From Parietaria judaica (Eukaryota; Streptophyta; Magnoliopsida; Rosales; Urticaceae), in the NCBI GenBank assembly GCA_954871525.1, contig OX940862.1, forward strand, positions 44,323,732 through 44,387,731: 64,000 nt of DNA, read 5' to 3'. The position numbers and the translations under genes were made by a program. Of this stretch, positions 1 to 10,967 are shown one piece after another. Position 1 is the stretch's first letter. Each line of letters opens with the position of its first letter. Below the pieces are notes generated by a model that worked only from the letters and a program-made list of their open reading frames with translations, ran no database searches and was not told the DNA's origin.

Positions 1-392
1 CCACTTGTCAATTGATGTACATAATTTTTGATATCCCGGTAACAAAATTTCCTTTTGTTTATGATAAGTAAATGTGTCCATGACTTAACCGCATACTCAA
101 TGTTTTGTTTAATCAAGTGATATATTGGAAGAAGTTTTGAGAAGAAAAAAAAATAGTGAATATTGAAAGTTTCAACCATAAATATTAGATAGTTACATCA
201 ATGTGTCCTTGAGTCAACATTATTTATATCCAAATTAATTTCTATTAAATCAGTTTAAAAAGTAAAGAGTTTCCGAAAAGAAAAGAAAAGAAAAAGAGAA
301 CATCGAGAACTTCGCCTTCGAAAAAAATTAAACCTATACAAAAATATTAGATAGTTACGCCACTATTGACAGAAAAGTAAATGAGACCGTAT

Positions 393-482
393 CTAATATG
401 AAACACCTTTGTTGTTCACTGGAATACTAGAAGCCAGATTTCCTCTACTGAACCCAAAGAAGCCTTCTCCTTCCATCGTCAT
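393..482 (-). CDS. possible first exon or short ORF, 29 codons
   Basis: On the minus strand a TATA-like box near 654-662 is followed by a C/T-rich leader of about 150 bases and an ATG at 482, giving a 29-codon frame that starts MTMEGEGFFGFSRGN and stops at 393. The leader looks like a plant 5' UTR, and a GT after an AAAG (near 405) could be a splice donor, so this might be the first exon of a gene lying off the left edge. I do not recognise the peptide and nothing else supports translation. It could equally be chance sequence. This is the only place in the window where a host gene is conceivable. Confidence 0.18.
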   Translation of the reverse strand: MTMEGEGFFGFSRGNLASSIPVNNKGVSY

Positions 483-653
483 CTCCTGAAAGACCCACAA
501 AACTATAACGAAGAACAAAGAGAAAGGTGTGTATATATATATTAGTATATATAAGCTGCAATGATCTGAACACGCAGAGTATACCAGTCTCCTCACGAAC
601 TCTCACTGTTTGCTTGTGTTTGTGGTGTGACTGTGATAGAGAGCAATGCATGC

Positions 654-662
654 ATTATATAG
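654..662 (-). promoter_or_regulatory. TATA-like box for the possible minus-strand exon
   Basis: CTATATAAT on the minus strand, next to CATGCATT, lies upstream of a CT-rich leader and the ATG at 482. This is suggestive only, because TATA strings are common in this AT-rich stretch. Confidence 0.18.
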
Positions 663-1273
663 AAAAGAAGAAGAAGAGAGAGAGTGTTATATATGTAACG
701 GTTGATATAGTATTATAATATATTATATTGTACAAACGAAATAAGGTGAAGTTGGGATTAGTTTCGTGGGGTGTACTGTAGTTACTGTGTGACTCACACA
801 GTCACAGTTCTGATCGTACTCTTTTTTATTTTATCTGTTCTTTTTATTATTACTACATGTGACTGACATATTAATGTATATATTTATTTTTTATACTGTG
901 CTGTGTGTGTGTTTTCTTTGATAAAAATTATTTTTCATGCAATTTTACACCAGAAAATACTGGTATAATAATATGTTTATTACTGATATAAATCTTATTA
1001 TGATGGTTTAATCACCACCGTTGATATATTCTTAAGGCTTAAGCAAAGCAATTAAGGTGGGATTATCAATTATTAAAACCTAAATAGGCTAATTGTGAGG
1101 GGGTTGGTGGTAAACGAGATTAATGTGCCTGCCTGGCTATTTGTCGTTTACAAATAAATTTTTAGAACGTTCGTTTTTATTAAGGTAAGATAATTTATTT
1201 CTTTCTCTTACTGTATGGTCAACGATTAATATTTAATATATCAATACGACTATTATTTTGTCATATTAGAAAC

Positions 1274-1356
1274 AGGTTAAGATGAATGTACATAAATGAC
1301 CCTTTTTTAGCGAAAGGTTAAGATGAATGTACAGAATTGCCCCTTTTGTATATCCT
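1274..1356. repeat. 41-bp direct duplication
   Basis: AGGTTAAGATGAATGTACA occurs at 1274 and again at 1315. Both copies are followed by a similar run ending in CCCCTTTT or CCCTTTTTT. It could be the edge of the degraded DNA element suspected further right, but clear terminal inverted repeats are missing. Confidence 0.45.
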
Positions 1357-1977
1357 TAATTACCAAAGGGCCATTGTAGCCTCCAAGATAACCGAAAACC
1401 GCGAAATTGCGGTTTAAAAGAGACGCACTGAGTTGTCATTTTACAAAATATCGGTGGTAACCAGCATGGGGCATAAAACCCCCAAGAGCCACATAAAATC
1501 TCGTAAAAATCGCATAATATATATATATATTTCATAAAACTGCATCAAAACCCATAAACTCTAAAATTAAAATACTTTTAATTGAATATATTTGTAAAAA
1601 ATTATAATAAAAAACTATGAAATGCCCAAAAACCACTCAAGGTTTGAGAGAAATACTCATAGTTTCAATTAATTCATTTATGCCTATTTTAAATAATTTT
1701 TGGACCATTATAACCTTGATTTTAATTATATTTTTAATTTTTGTTAATTAATTATTATTTATTTTAATTTCAAAATTTTATTTTCTTAAAGTTAAGGTTG
1801 AATTATTCCCGTATTTATCAGATTTTCAATTAATGTGATACTTTGACCTCAATTTTTGAGTTCTACTTTTATTTCTCTGCATTTTCTCTCTTCGTTTCTC
1901 CCTCCTTCTCTTCAACAAGAGCTGTTTGCTCGCATTCATCCGAGCTCTCTCTGTCGCTCGTATTCCTCCGGCGCTAC

Positions 1978-2200
1978 GGCACCGATGTCGCCGTCTCCTC
2001 CGTCGCTGCCTCGCTCCGTCGTCTCCCTCTGTCGTCATCGGCAATGTTCGTCGCCGTCCTCCTCCATCGCTGCCTCGCTCCGTCGTCTCCCTCCGTCGTT
2101 GTCGCCTTCGATGTTCGTCGCCGTCCTCCTCCATCGCTGCCTTTCTCCGCCGTCTCCCTCCGTCGCCATCGCCTTCGATGTCCTTCACAGTCGCCCTCCC
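1978..2200. repeat. GC-rich TCGCCG tandem repeat, about 64-67 bp units
   Basis: A GC-rich island in AT-rich surroundings. The segment beginning TCGCTGCCTCGCTCCG starts at 2003, 2067 and 2134, so three imperfect units of 64-67 bp can be seen, each built from short TCGCCG/TCGTCC words. All six frames stay open because of this composition, giving Ser/Arg/Pro-rich open frames that are not convincing genes. It may be an old coding fragment carried by a transposon, or a simple-sequence expansion. Confidence 0.6.
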
Positions 2201-2349
2201 TCGCGCCGGCTTCTCTCCTAAACCCAAAATTTCGTAAGTCCGAAATTTCGTTCGCCCAAAATCGTGCGATCGCCGTTTCTCGATCGCCGGATAAAAAGCA
2301 GAATGATTTTTTGTAATTCGTTTTACAAAACCTTTTGAGTGGTAGTATT

Positions 2350-2840
2350 AGTTGAAGGGGTAAATGGATATACACTATTTTGTTAATCAATTTACACAAT
2401 TTTGGAGGGGTAAATGGATTTACACGCTGTAAATGGATTTACACGATGTTGGTTAAGGATTTACATGATTTTGGTGAATTTACACGTTTTAAAGTGGTTC
2501 GACAAGATTTTGCAGTGGTACTATTTGTTCGAGTGATAATATTTGTTGTAAACAGTTTTACACGATTTTTGTAAATGGTTTTACAAGATTTTGGAGTAGT
2601 AAATGGTATGTAAATTATGGTTTGACATGATTTTTGTAAATAAGTTTACAGTTTTATTCGTCAATTTTTGTAATTTCATTTACAGTCTAACATCATTTAC
2701 AATTTAATTTCATTTTGTAAGTTCATTTATACTTTTACATCATTTATAGTTAGACATGATTACAAAAAATTTGTAATTTTTTGTAATTTTATTTACAGTT
2801 TCAAATTGCATGTACATATACAATTTTTCGTAAATTTATT
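2350..2840. repeat. TTTACA / TGTAAA motif cluster
   Basis: About 490 bp dense in TTTACA and its complement, often as GTAAATGG-TTTACACGATTTT. Examples lie at 2390, 2410-2480, 2560-2590, 2640-2710 and 2790-2840. Arrays of short motifs on both strands are typical of the subterminal regions of some plant DNA transposons, where transposase binds. No transposase gene or definite ends are present, so the element type is not assigned. Confidence 0.45.
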
Positions 2841-3212
2841 TACAGGTCCAAATTATGAATAATCTTTGTTCACCATTTCTCACATACAGTTTCAAATAAT
2901 ATTGATTAATAGGGACCGAACATTCAATAATTAGATTTTGTTTCTAATCTTTAAAATATGGATTAATTCAAAAAAGTTTTGTGAAATCTTTAAAATAGGA
3001 AGGATTTAATGTTAATTTATTTAGTTGCTGCATTTAAGGAAATTATATTTTTTTTATTTCAATTAAAAATGTGAATTAAAATGTGGAAGGGCATATTAGT
3101 CCATATTTCAATTTGTTGGTGGTTATGATTACCATAATTAGAAATGGGCATTTTTTTAAACCTTGAGTCACAAATGTGCATTTGCCTCATTTATCCAAAA
3201 TTATAAATCCAA

Positions 3213-3399
3213 CCAAGGTTTTAAATACCGCTTGCCGATGTCGTTTTGCACTTTTCATTTTACGGATATATCGCTTGTCGATAGGTATCTCAATAGGTAT
3301 TTCGATGGGTATGCCGATGGATATATCGTTTCACATATCCTCGAAAAAAGAATTTCGATGTGCATGCCGATGGATATTCGAGAAATTTAATACCTTGAT
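3213..3399. mobile_element. small MITE-like element with CCAAGGTTTTAAATAC ends
   Basis: The left end reads CCAAGGTTTTAAATACC. The right end, read on the other strand, is AATCAAGGTATTAAA, so the termini are imperfect inverted repeats about 15 bp long around a 187-bp body. The body repeats GATGGGTATGCCGATGGATA-like words. No coding capacity. A target duplication could not be fixed. Confidence 0.45.
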
Positions 3400-3580
3400 T
3401 TTAACTAATATTTTTAAATACTATTATTTGACGAAATTCTCATTGGTAAACCCTCAGTATACCCATAGATCAGACTTGCAATCGATTTACGATTTGTAGA
3501 CTTGTAAACTATTCTTTCATTATATAGTAAGGGAGCTTGATAAAATATCATTCAATTTTTTTTTCAATTGGTAAAAATAT

Positions 3581-3877
3581 TAGGGGTGAAAATTTTGTAA
3601 CCGTTTCTTAGCATCGTCTCGGTTTCGGTATCGATCCCGGGTCGGTTTTAAAAAAAAAATCCGATAAATTTAATTTAAAACCAAGAACCTATACTTATCG
3701 GTTATCGGTTCCCGATAACGATACCGAGAACCGATACTAAAGCCATATTTCACATATTTTGGTATCGGTATCGATTCTGGTGTATACAACTATGTTTAAT
3801 TATATAAAGCCATACCGAGAATAGTGTATACAACTATTTTTTATCATATATATGTCTATGTCAATTGTAACGTTGTA

Positions 3878-3916
<39 letters not shown>

Positions 3917-4378
3917 TTTGCTTTTATCTTTCTTTAAACGCAAATCTCTTTAAGTTGTTTGTTGCAGAAGAATGCTCTGAATTTATCGTTTGAACTTCCG
4001 TTCCTTCCGCTCGTACCGGTGGTAGTAGTAAAATGGACAATAAAAAGGACAAGATGAAATTAAAATTAAAGAAAAATATATGACATGGTTTTATTATGTT
4101 GGATGTTTTTATGTATTAGACATGTATTTTATATTTCGGACATGGTATTTTGTATTATTTTTTTATTTTGCCTGGGATTTTTCCCGATTTATGTCTCGGT
4201 TTATTTTTTAATTTTTTTTTCTTTTTTCTCGGTTTCGATCTTGGTCTCGGTTTGATAAAAAAAAACCAAGAAATTTTAGAACCGATACCAATACCAATAC
4301 CAAAAAAATATCTCGAATTTTCAATAGAGAGACCAAAAATAACTAGTTTACCGGTTATCGGTACCGGTTTCACTCCTA
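3581..4378. mobile_element. non-autonomous hAT (Ac/Ds-like) element
   Basis: Starts TAGGGGTGAAA and ends TTTCACTCCTA, inverted repeats with one mismatch that resemble the YAGGGATGAAA termini of Ac/Ds-like hAT elements. GGTAAAA stands just outside both ends (3570-3576 with a few extra bases, and 4379-4385), close to the 8-bp duplication expected for hAT. Both subterminal regions are crowded with GGTATCGGT / ACCGATACC words in both orientations (3610-3790 and 4225-4365), as expected of transposase-binding arrays. The 0.8-kb body encodes nothing recognisable and contains a TAA microsatellite. It would depend on a transposase from elsewhere. Confidence 0.7.
3886..3914. repeat. (ATA)n microsatellite
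   Basis: Uninterrupted ATA/TAA trinucleotide run inside the hAT-like element, preceded by a short (TA)n run. Probably variable in length. Confidence 0.9.
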
Positions 4379-4487
4379 GGTAAAATGACAATGAACTTTC
4401 CATATTTTATAAAATAAAATTTTCAGTCGTTTTATTCGACAAAGATACATTTAATGAACGTTCAGGTCCGAAGATAAGTAATTTTTC

Positions 4488-4705
4488 GGCTATCTTGGAC
4501 TAAGATGGCCAAATTTTTTCGCTATATTGATCAACGACAACAAAAAAATTTGGCTATCTTCGAACAAGATAGCCGATCTCATTGTGAATATCTTTGCCGA
4601 AGATAATTAAAAACTTTGGACATCTGGGTATAAGATAGCCAAACAATTCGGCTATGTTCTGCCATGATAGCCTAATTTTTCAACTATCTATGTAAGAAAT
4701 AGTTG
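4488..4705. repeat. array of five 23-25 bp hairpins
   Basis: Five imperfect palindromes lie in a row at 4488-4510, 4552-4574, 4618-4640, 4650-4672 and 4681-4705. The second is a perfect GGCTATCTT / AAGATAGCC stem with a 5-base loop, and the others are variants. T-rich or A-rich spacers containing AATTTTT separate them. Such inverted motifs resemble subterminal repeats of CACTA-type DNA transposons, but no CACTA terminus was found nearby. Confidence 0.7.
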
Positions 4706-5228
4706 AAAATTTGGCCTTTCTTCAACCCGCACCCAAAAAAGTTTTTTTTTTTTTTTCCTCTACGTAGTTACACATTTACCTTAATCAAAAGTGTATTATT
4801 GAAACTTAACAAAAATATATAATAAATGAGAAAACAACTTATCCAACTCATAACTCATAATTTTGGTGCGATATGAGTAATCCGAAATCCAAGTATCAAC
4901 AAATACACAAATTTGTAGATGCAAACCAAATAAATTTGCAAAAAGGAGAGAAACTTAATGAAAATAAGTACATATAGAAGCAAGAGAGTGAAAACATTGA
5001 TTGTGTATGAAATGCGCTAAAGTTGTAAATCAAAATTTGAAAAGGCTATTTTATCATATATGAAAACTTTAGTGTTATTTTTAACAAATTTCTCTATTAT
5101 AAATGGTTTACCATTAAATATTAATGACTACATTTTCTTATGAAGCCAATAGTAATTTTATTACATTTTATTAGTGTACCGTTTAACTTAATTACTTATA
5201 TAGATAATAAATTGATCTATTTAGAGAT

Positions 5229-5601
5229 AGGCTGCGTTTGGCACGGCTAAATATATTTAGCCTTGTTTTTGTTTATAAAATAAACTTAACCGCTATTCAG
5301 GTGTTTCGCAAAATTGTTTTTCCAAAAAATACAAAATCGATTTTGAATTTTTGTACATGAATTGTAAAAGCTAGGATTCGTAGCTTTTGGTTTTTTCTAA
5401 AAACAAAAATACGGTTTTAGTCTATTTTAATCTTTTTAGCCTAAATAATTTTTACCAAACGCTAAAACAGTTTTTGTTACCAACAACAACTGTTTTATAA
5501 AAAATTTATCAAACACCTGCCAGTTTTTCTCAAAAATAATTTTCTTTTAAACTAAAATTAAAAACAATTTTTGAAAAAATTAAGCTGTGCTAAACTGGCC
5601 T
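5229..5601. mobile_element. MITE with AGGC...GTTTGGCACGGCT ends
   Basis: The left end reads AGGCTGCGTTTGGCACGGCT. The right end on the other strand reads AGGCCAGTTTAGCACAGCTT, so the inverted repeats are about 20 bp with a few mismatches around a 373-bp AT-rich body. The internal halves are also partly complementary (AAACAGTTTTTG near 5470 and 5500). No coding capacity. Flanking bases (TAGAGAT and TATAAAA) do not give a clean duplication. It resembles widespread plant hAT-type MITEs whose ends contain GTTTGGCA. Confidence 0.6.
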
Positions 5602-5659
5602 ATAAAAAGCTTAAATTTATCTCCCTATATAGCTAACCATGGTAAGAATAAGATTATTA

Positions 5660-7490
5660 TAACTCAAGTCTAACCATGATGAAATTGTATCATAGTTTAG
5701 TATAATACAAAACACAAAATTTCAGAATATCAGGATTTACACGAGTATTAATTTGTCTTATTAGAATCGTGTACATAGCTTCTGACTGAAATAGGGCATT
5801 AGTAATGAGTACGGTTTAAAAAATTCATGGTATACTCGCGGTATACTTGCGGTAACTCTTTTTTGACATGATTACAGACGAAATCGTACTAATTAGTAGC
5901 GAAACCGTCTTGCCCGATATGGAGACGGAGAACTTGTCTCATATTTTTTTCAAACATTAATTAATTTTAATAAAAATAATATTTTCAGTTGAGCGAATAA
6001 AACCTTCACGGGTCATGTCTCGGGCGCGAGCAACTCAAACCTGCAGTGGTTGATGGGCGCGAGCTACCTCGCTCACCTGTGTTGGAGATAGTGGTAATCC
6101 AGAATGTGAATGAGTGGTCCTTTGGAGTAAATATTTTTTTATTAATGCAGAACAATGTAATTAATTAAATCAAATATCTATAAATCAATATAACTGGGAT
6201 TCTGACGATACAATTAAATATCATAATTCAAGTCTTTTTTTTAAGGAATAATTCAAGTCTAACCATGGTAAACTTGTCATCATAGTTTACTGTTTTACAA
6301 ATTAAGAAAGTAAACTTGTATCTTATTTATTGTAATACGATTTCAAAATTTATAATATCAGGATTTTCACGAGAATTAATTTTTCTTCGCATAGAGTAAC
6401 CGACTCAATTGGCTCGTAACTAAAGAATGTGCATGAATGACATGTCTCTACATCCCACTCAATTGAAAACACCTTTCGTGTAATTATGTAATTATTTATT
6501 CCAGTTGTTTTATCGAATTGACGATTATTCTCACAGGTCAATACGAGTCTTTTCAGCATGCTTTTTCCTCACTCGCACGCTCTCTAAAAGAATTCTCGAG
6601 AGATCACCCATCCTAAAAATGATCAAGGCCAAGTATATCGTGTATGATCTCAAATATATCTTGTTCCTATGAATGAGCTACTAAAAAAAATATATCTTGT
6701 TGACATAGCTATTACAAATTAATTTTTTAAGCCTCTTCGACCATATAATCTCATACGTGTATGATCTCAAATAACATGTCGTCTCATACATGCACAGCCT
6801 CGGGAACATTCACTCAGCACATCCTAGGCGATGCGGGATTGCACAATTCACCTTTTTTTTTGCCCTCTCGGCTCACGAAATTGTACATCTTACCTTTTTA
6901 ATACCCATATTTGGTGGGTTGGTTGTGACAGCCATATATCCCTACAAGAACGGGTCGAAACGGGTGTTGGGCTCGGAAACCCTCGCTCAACTGTGCTGGA
7001 GAATAGTGGTTATGCGGAATGTGCCCGAGGGACTTATGTGCATCTCACTAAAATGAGTCCTCTTGTGTAAATATCTCATTAATTCATAAGACTGTTACTA
7101 GTACAATACAATAAATTATCTACCAATTAATATAATTGGATTGTGACGATATAATTATCATATTAATTCAAGTCTATCGATGGTAAAGTTGTCATCGTAG
7201 TTTCTTAAAGTACAAGTTGAACGAAAACTTAGTTTAATAGTTTAGTAATACAAAAAAATGTTTTTAATACCAAGATTTACACGAGTAGTGATTTGTCTTA
7301 TTAGAATCGTATTGAGTAACCGATTCAAATGGACAAACTAGTTATGAAGAATATGCATGCGTGACATTTTTGTGCATTCCACTCGCTCGAAAGACCATTC
7401 ATGTAATTATTTTTAATTATAGTAGAAAATATTATAATTAAAACAATAATATAAATAATTATAATTGCTATTATTAGGACTTTTAATGCA
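5660..7490. repeat. three degenerate copies of one unit
   Basis: A block starting TCAAGTCTAACCATGG and continuing through AAACTTGTCATCATAGTTT to GATTTACACGAGTA...TTAGAATCGT occurs at about 5663-5775, 6249-6420 and 7165-7340. A second block containing GCTCA(C/A)CTGTG(T/C)TGGAGA-TAGTGGT and GGAATGTG lies between copies, at 6060-6150 and 6985-7090. The units are some 0.6-0.9 kb apart and much diverged. The source is unknown. Short frames here (for example on the plus strand at 6790-7056) carry no recognisable domain. Confidence 0.5.
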
Positions 7491-7559
7491 CAAATTTCCA
7501 TTAACTCAATACTTGGTCTACGGTTCAAGCCCATGACAAATCTTTTAGTCGCGGGAGTA

Positions 7560-9978
7560 GTCACGGGTGGAGTTAACGAGGGTTTACTATCGTCTCGACT
7601 TTGATGAAGATGTATCATTGTCTCCAGCGATGCATGAGCTTTTTTAATCGATGTATTTCCTTCCCGGCAACGTCTTAGGCGCCGAGGGAGGGCCTGCAAT
7701 AAAGAAAAGATTGATCATGCACCTCACTATAGCAAGGACGATTGGATCTACATTTATGAGCAGTTCTTCAAGGAGTGCGCGCTCTGGTTTCCTGTCCCAA
7801 AGCCCATACTCAGGCTCGTGTAGCAGATGGAAATTTCTCTGGCTCAATTGAGCCCGAATTCCTATAGGGTTATGTTAGCTTATCTAGTCCGATGTCATGA
7901 AGTGGGTCATCACTTGTCACTTCTTGATATGCTCAGGGTTCTTACGGTCAAGAAAAATTATCGGGCAGATGGTAGGTTCTAAATTTCAGTCAAGGGTCAT
8001 AAAGGGGATTTTATTAAGGGTATTTCGAGCGAGGATGACAGGTGGCAAGATAAGTATTCTTTCTTTATCCTTTCCCGGGAGCTTTTGGTACGTGGACCGA
8101 ATATGAGAATGTGTCGGCTCATGAGATTGGTAAATTTATAATTTTTTTCTTGCTCATGTATGTGTTTGTTCGGATTTTCACTTTTTTTTTTTCTTTTAGA
8201 CTTCCAGATCGGAAAGGAAATAAAGTGAAATCATTGCCTCTCATTAGCGATTGGATGGCGAAGAACGAAGTTCTATTCCCAGGGTTGAGGCATAACTAGA
8301 AATATCTTACCGAGGATAGGTTCACTACTACGGGGGTTCGGTATCTCGGCCCGAATTACACTTTGAGGAGTAAGACCAGGACGAGGCCGAAGAAGTTGAC
8401 GAAGAGCCAATCGACGGGGAAGGTATGGTTTCCTGGCAGGGCCTATTTTGAGCTCGGGTTGGATTTTTTTATTATTATTGGGAGCTTAATTTTCTAATGG
8501 GATTTTCCTTGCAGGTATGAGTTCCGAGCAATCGTATCGAGAGTTAAGGGCGCAACGGGCAGCTGCTAAGGCATCTGCCTCCAAGTGGAAGGAAACTGGG
8601 ACTCAAGGGCATAGGAGCTCTTCTCATCCTGACCAGCCTGGTCGGTGTGGAAAGACTCCCGGGGTGAATGAGTCCGAGAGGGTGGTTCCTGACCAGCTCA
8701 GCTGGGAGTGCCAAGTCATTCCTCTGACGGAGGTTCCACCTGAGCAAACCCCAAAGGGAGCAACTCAGAGTGAAGTTGAGCGGGAGGCGTCTAGAGCTGT
8801 CTCCAAGAGGGACTTTGTCATTATTTCTGAAGAGGACTCTACTCGCAAGAGGCCGAAGGGGGACAAACCTACTCCGAAAGGGGTCAAGCCTTCTTATAAG
8901 GTGGCTCGTTCTGGCAACACCAAGTCTTCCAGCGAGGGTTAAAGTTCAAGGAAGTCTGGAGCTTCCCACAAGAAGATCGCGAGTCGGAACCGCGATTTGG
9001 CCAAGGATTATTCCGACCACTGGGTGGAGAATCCTACTTGTGAGGCTGTCCCTACCAAGGCCGGCGGCTCGGGTCCCCACAACAAAATCAGGAGAACTAC
9101 AAAAGTGGCCTGGTACGGGGAGGACAGTCTTCACAAGGCTCCCACAAATGATGGGGGTGTGCGCCAATGACTTGGTGCTAAAAAATGAGGCAAGGTCAAC
9201 GGCCCCAAGAAGAAGCTGGCCGCTAGTGAGGGCAAATGGGTGAAGACCAAGTTGGCGGAGAAAAAGAAGGAGCTTGCTCAGGTTAACTCCGAGCTTGAGA
9301 AGAGCTCTGGGGAGCTAGTGGGGTATAAAAGATAGGTTACCAAACTGAAGCGCCAGGAGAGCAAGAGGGATGCCAGGGTCAAGGCGCTGGAGATCACTGA
9401 GCAGGATCTTCATGAAAAACTCGCGAGTGCCTCCAACATTGTATCCGAGGCTCAAGCTAACAAGAACAAGGCCATTGGGATGCTCAGTGCTTCGGACTCC
9501 GCATTGAGCCGAGCCGAAAAACAACCTGAACGAGGCGCGTGAAGAGCTGGCTATGCTAAAGGTGGAGCACCACCGCATTCTCGAAGCGTTGTCCGAGGCC
9601 AGGGAGGAATTTTATGCCGAGAAGGCGGTGACCAGGGCTATCCAAAACAAGTACCGAGAGTGGGTGACCCAGAGGGATGCTGTAATTGCTCAATACAAGA
9701 AGTTCATTTATGACACCAAGATCCTTAAAATGGTTCAAAGTAACATGGAGATCATCAGTGAGATCCTCGAGGGCAAGCTCACTGATTTCCAAGGTGAGCT
9801 GGATATCCTCACAAACGAGAAATCCACTAACGGGGGTGTCTTGGTCGGACAATCGACGCCTTTGGTGGATTCTCCAGCTGTCTCCCCTGAACAAGATCGG
9901 ATGGAGGGTGCTGATGTTGCAGATCAGGAAGAACACCAGATAGACCACCCGACCAACGCCATATCTGCCCGTGGTTAG
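7560..9978 (+). pseudogene. Tat-A antisense extra ORF (Transposase_28-like plus coiled coil), broken
   Basis: Runs opposite to gag-pol of Tat-A and aligns with the antisense gene of Tat-B. The first part (about 7560-8130) matches the plant-specific 'putative gypsy type transposon' domain (Pfam Transposase_28); around 7850-7900 its frame LSPNSYRVMLAYLVRC is better preserved than in Tat-B. Two introns are visible: 8130-8207 (GTAAAT...CCAG) and 8423-8514 (GTATGG...GCAG). The next exon opens MSSEQSYRELRAQRAAAKAS and is basic and Ser/Pro-rich, and the last part (9240-9978) is a Lys/Glu-rich coiled coil ending in an acidic, Pro-containing tail. In-frame stops and frameshifts occur (near 8941, 9330 and 9520), and a deletion near 9150 removed the segment that holds intron 3 in Tat-B. 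Function unknown. Confidence 0.65.
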
Positions 9979-10288
9979 GGTTCCTTTCGCTTAAAACATA
10001 TATATATATATATGGTGCCTTGCTTTATTTCTTGGAATTTTTTTCTTTCGCTGATTATGATGATACAGGCTGAAACTATTGTTTAATGACTTAGTATAAA
10101 AATAGGTAATCGACCACGGACTAGAATCCCCGTGAAAAGTAAAAAACAAGTCAATTTTTTGGAAATAATACTTGCGAGGGGTTCGATACCCCAGCCCGAA
10201 AATATGAAGAAAATAAATAGAGTTAACTACGCTACCTATTGAGGTAAGGCTTGGGCCTAGCAGTGGAGAGTCGCTTGCTGAGTTGAGA
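9979..10288. other. spacer after the Tat-A antisense ORF
   Basis: Contains a short (AT)n run near 9997-10012 and otherwise nondescript AT-rich sequence matching the region between antisense gene and tandem array in Tat-B. No gene seen. Confidence 0.5.
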
Positions 10289-10500
10289 ATTGGGTATTGT
10301 ACTCGAACAGAGTATGTAACTCATAAAGAGAGAGTTTGATACTCGAGTAGAGTATGTTACTCTTAGAGGTAGGGTTTGGTACCCGGTTAGAGTATATAAC
10401 TTGTAAAAGGTAGGGTTGGATACCCGAGTAGAGTAAGTTGCTCTTAGCGATAGGGTCTGATAGAGTCTGTTACTCTTGAGAATAGGGTCTGGTACCCGGA
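10289..10500. repeat. about 40-bp tandem array of Tat-A, six units
   Basis: Units start at 10292, 10332, 10372, 10413, 10453 and 10485 (steps 40, 40, 41, 40, 32). Each contains GGGT-TGGTACCCGAGTAGAGTATGTTACTC-like sequence, with two small palindromes (GGTACC and GAGTA...TACTC). It is homologous to the 39-bp array in Tat-B and lies at the same place, between pol and the antisense gene. Confidence 0.8.
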
Positions 10501-10967
10501 AAACTACCAGGACTAGTGTTCTGGACTTAGGCGAATAAATTCGGTGATGATAAATGTAACTTGTTCTGCTCGCGGAGATTTCCATTACTATATTTTATGC
10601 GAGCAGGATATAACTAAATTTTGTTTGAATTGTTTAAATTATATGTATGATTCAACTAAGCTTTCAAAACTATAGATGACATGTTTTTTTTATTGTTAAT
10701 AGTAAAACGGTTCCGTGGTAAATAAAGTTACTTACTTGTATTAGAGTGTCCTTTGGATAGAGCTCTGGTGGTTTGTTGTAGCTGCGATCATTCGTTGTTC
10801 GGGGTTTAGTCTCGTTTTTTTCCTGTATATGGAATATATTAGTTGTAGGTCTGTAGGAGTTGGGTATGCCATTTTTAGTTGGACTGCCTACGTACCCGTA
10901 TTCTGAGGATCAAGCTATTGGGTAGTTCATGGGAGGTCGTTTTTGACCTATTAGGTTTAGTATTTTC

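Larger units (their letters stand above)
1..1270. other. AT-rich intergenic DNA
   Basis: AT-rich sequence with poly-A, TATATA and GA/CT-rich runs. Apart from a possible short exon and TATA box on the minus strand (separate entries), I see no coding region, RNA gene or mobile element with recognisable ends. Confidence 0.6.

Noticed and set aside
1843..2316. 157-codon plus-strand frame and overlapping minus-strand frames
   Set aside because: All lie in the TCGCCG repeat; GC-rich repeats suppress stops in every frame. No domain visible.
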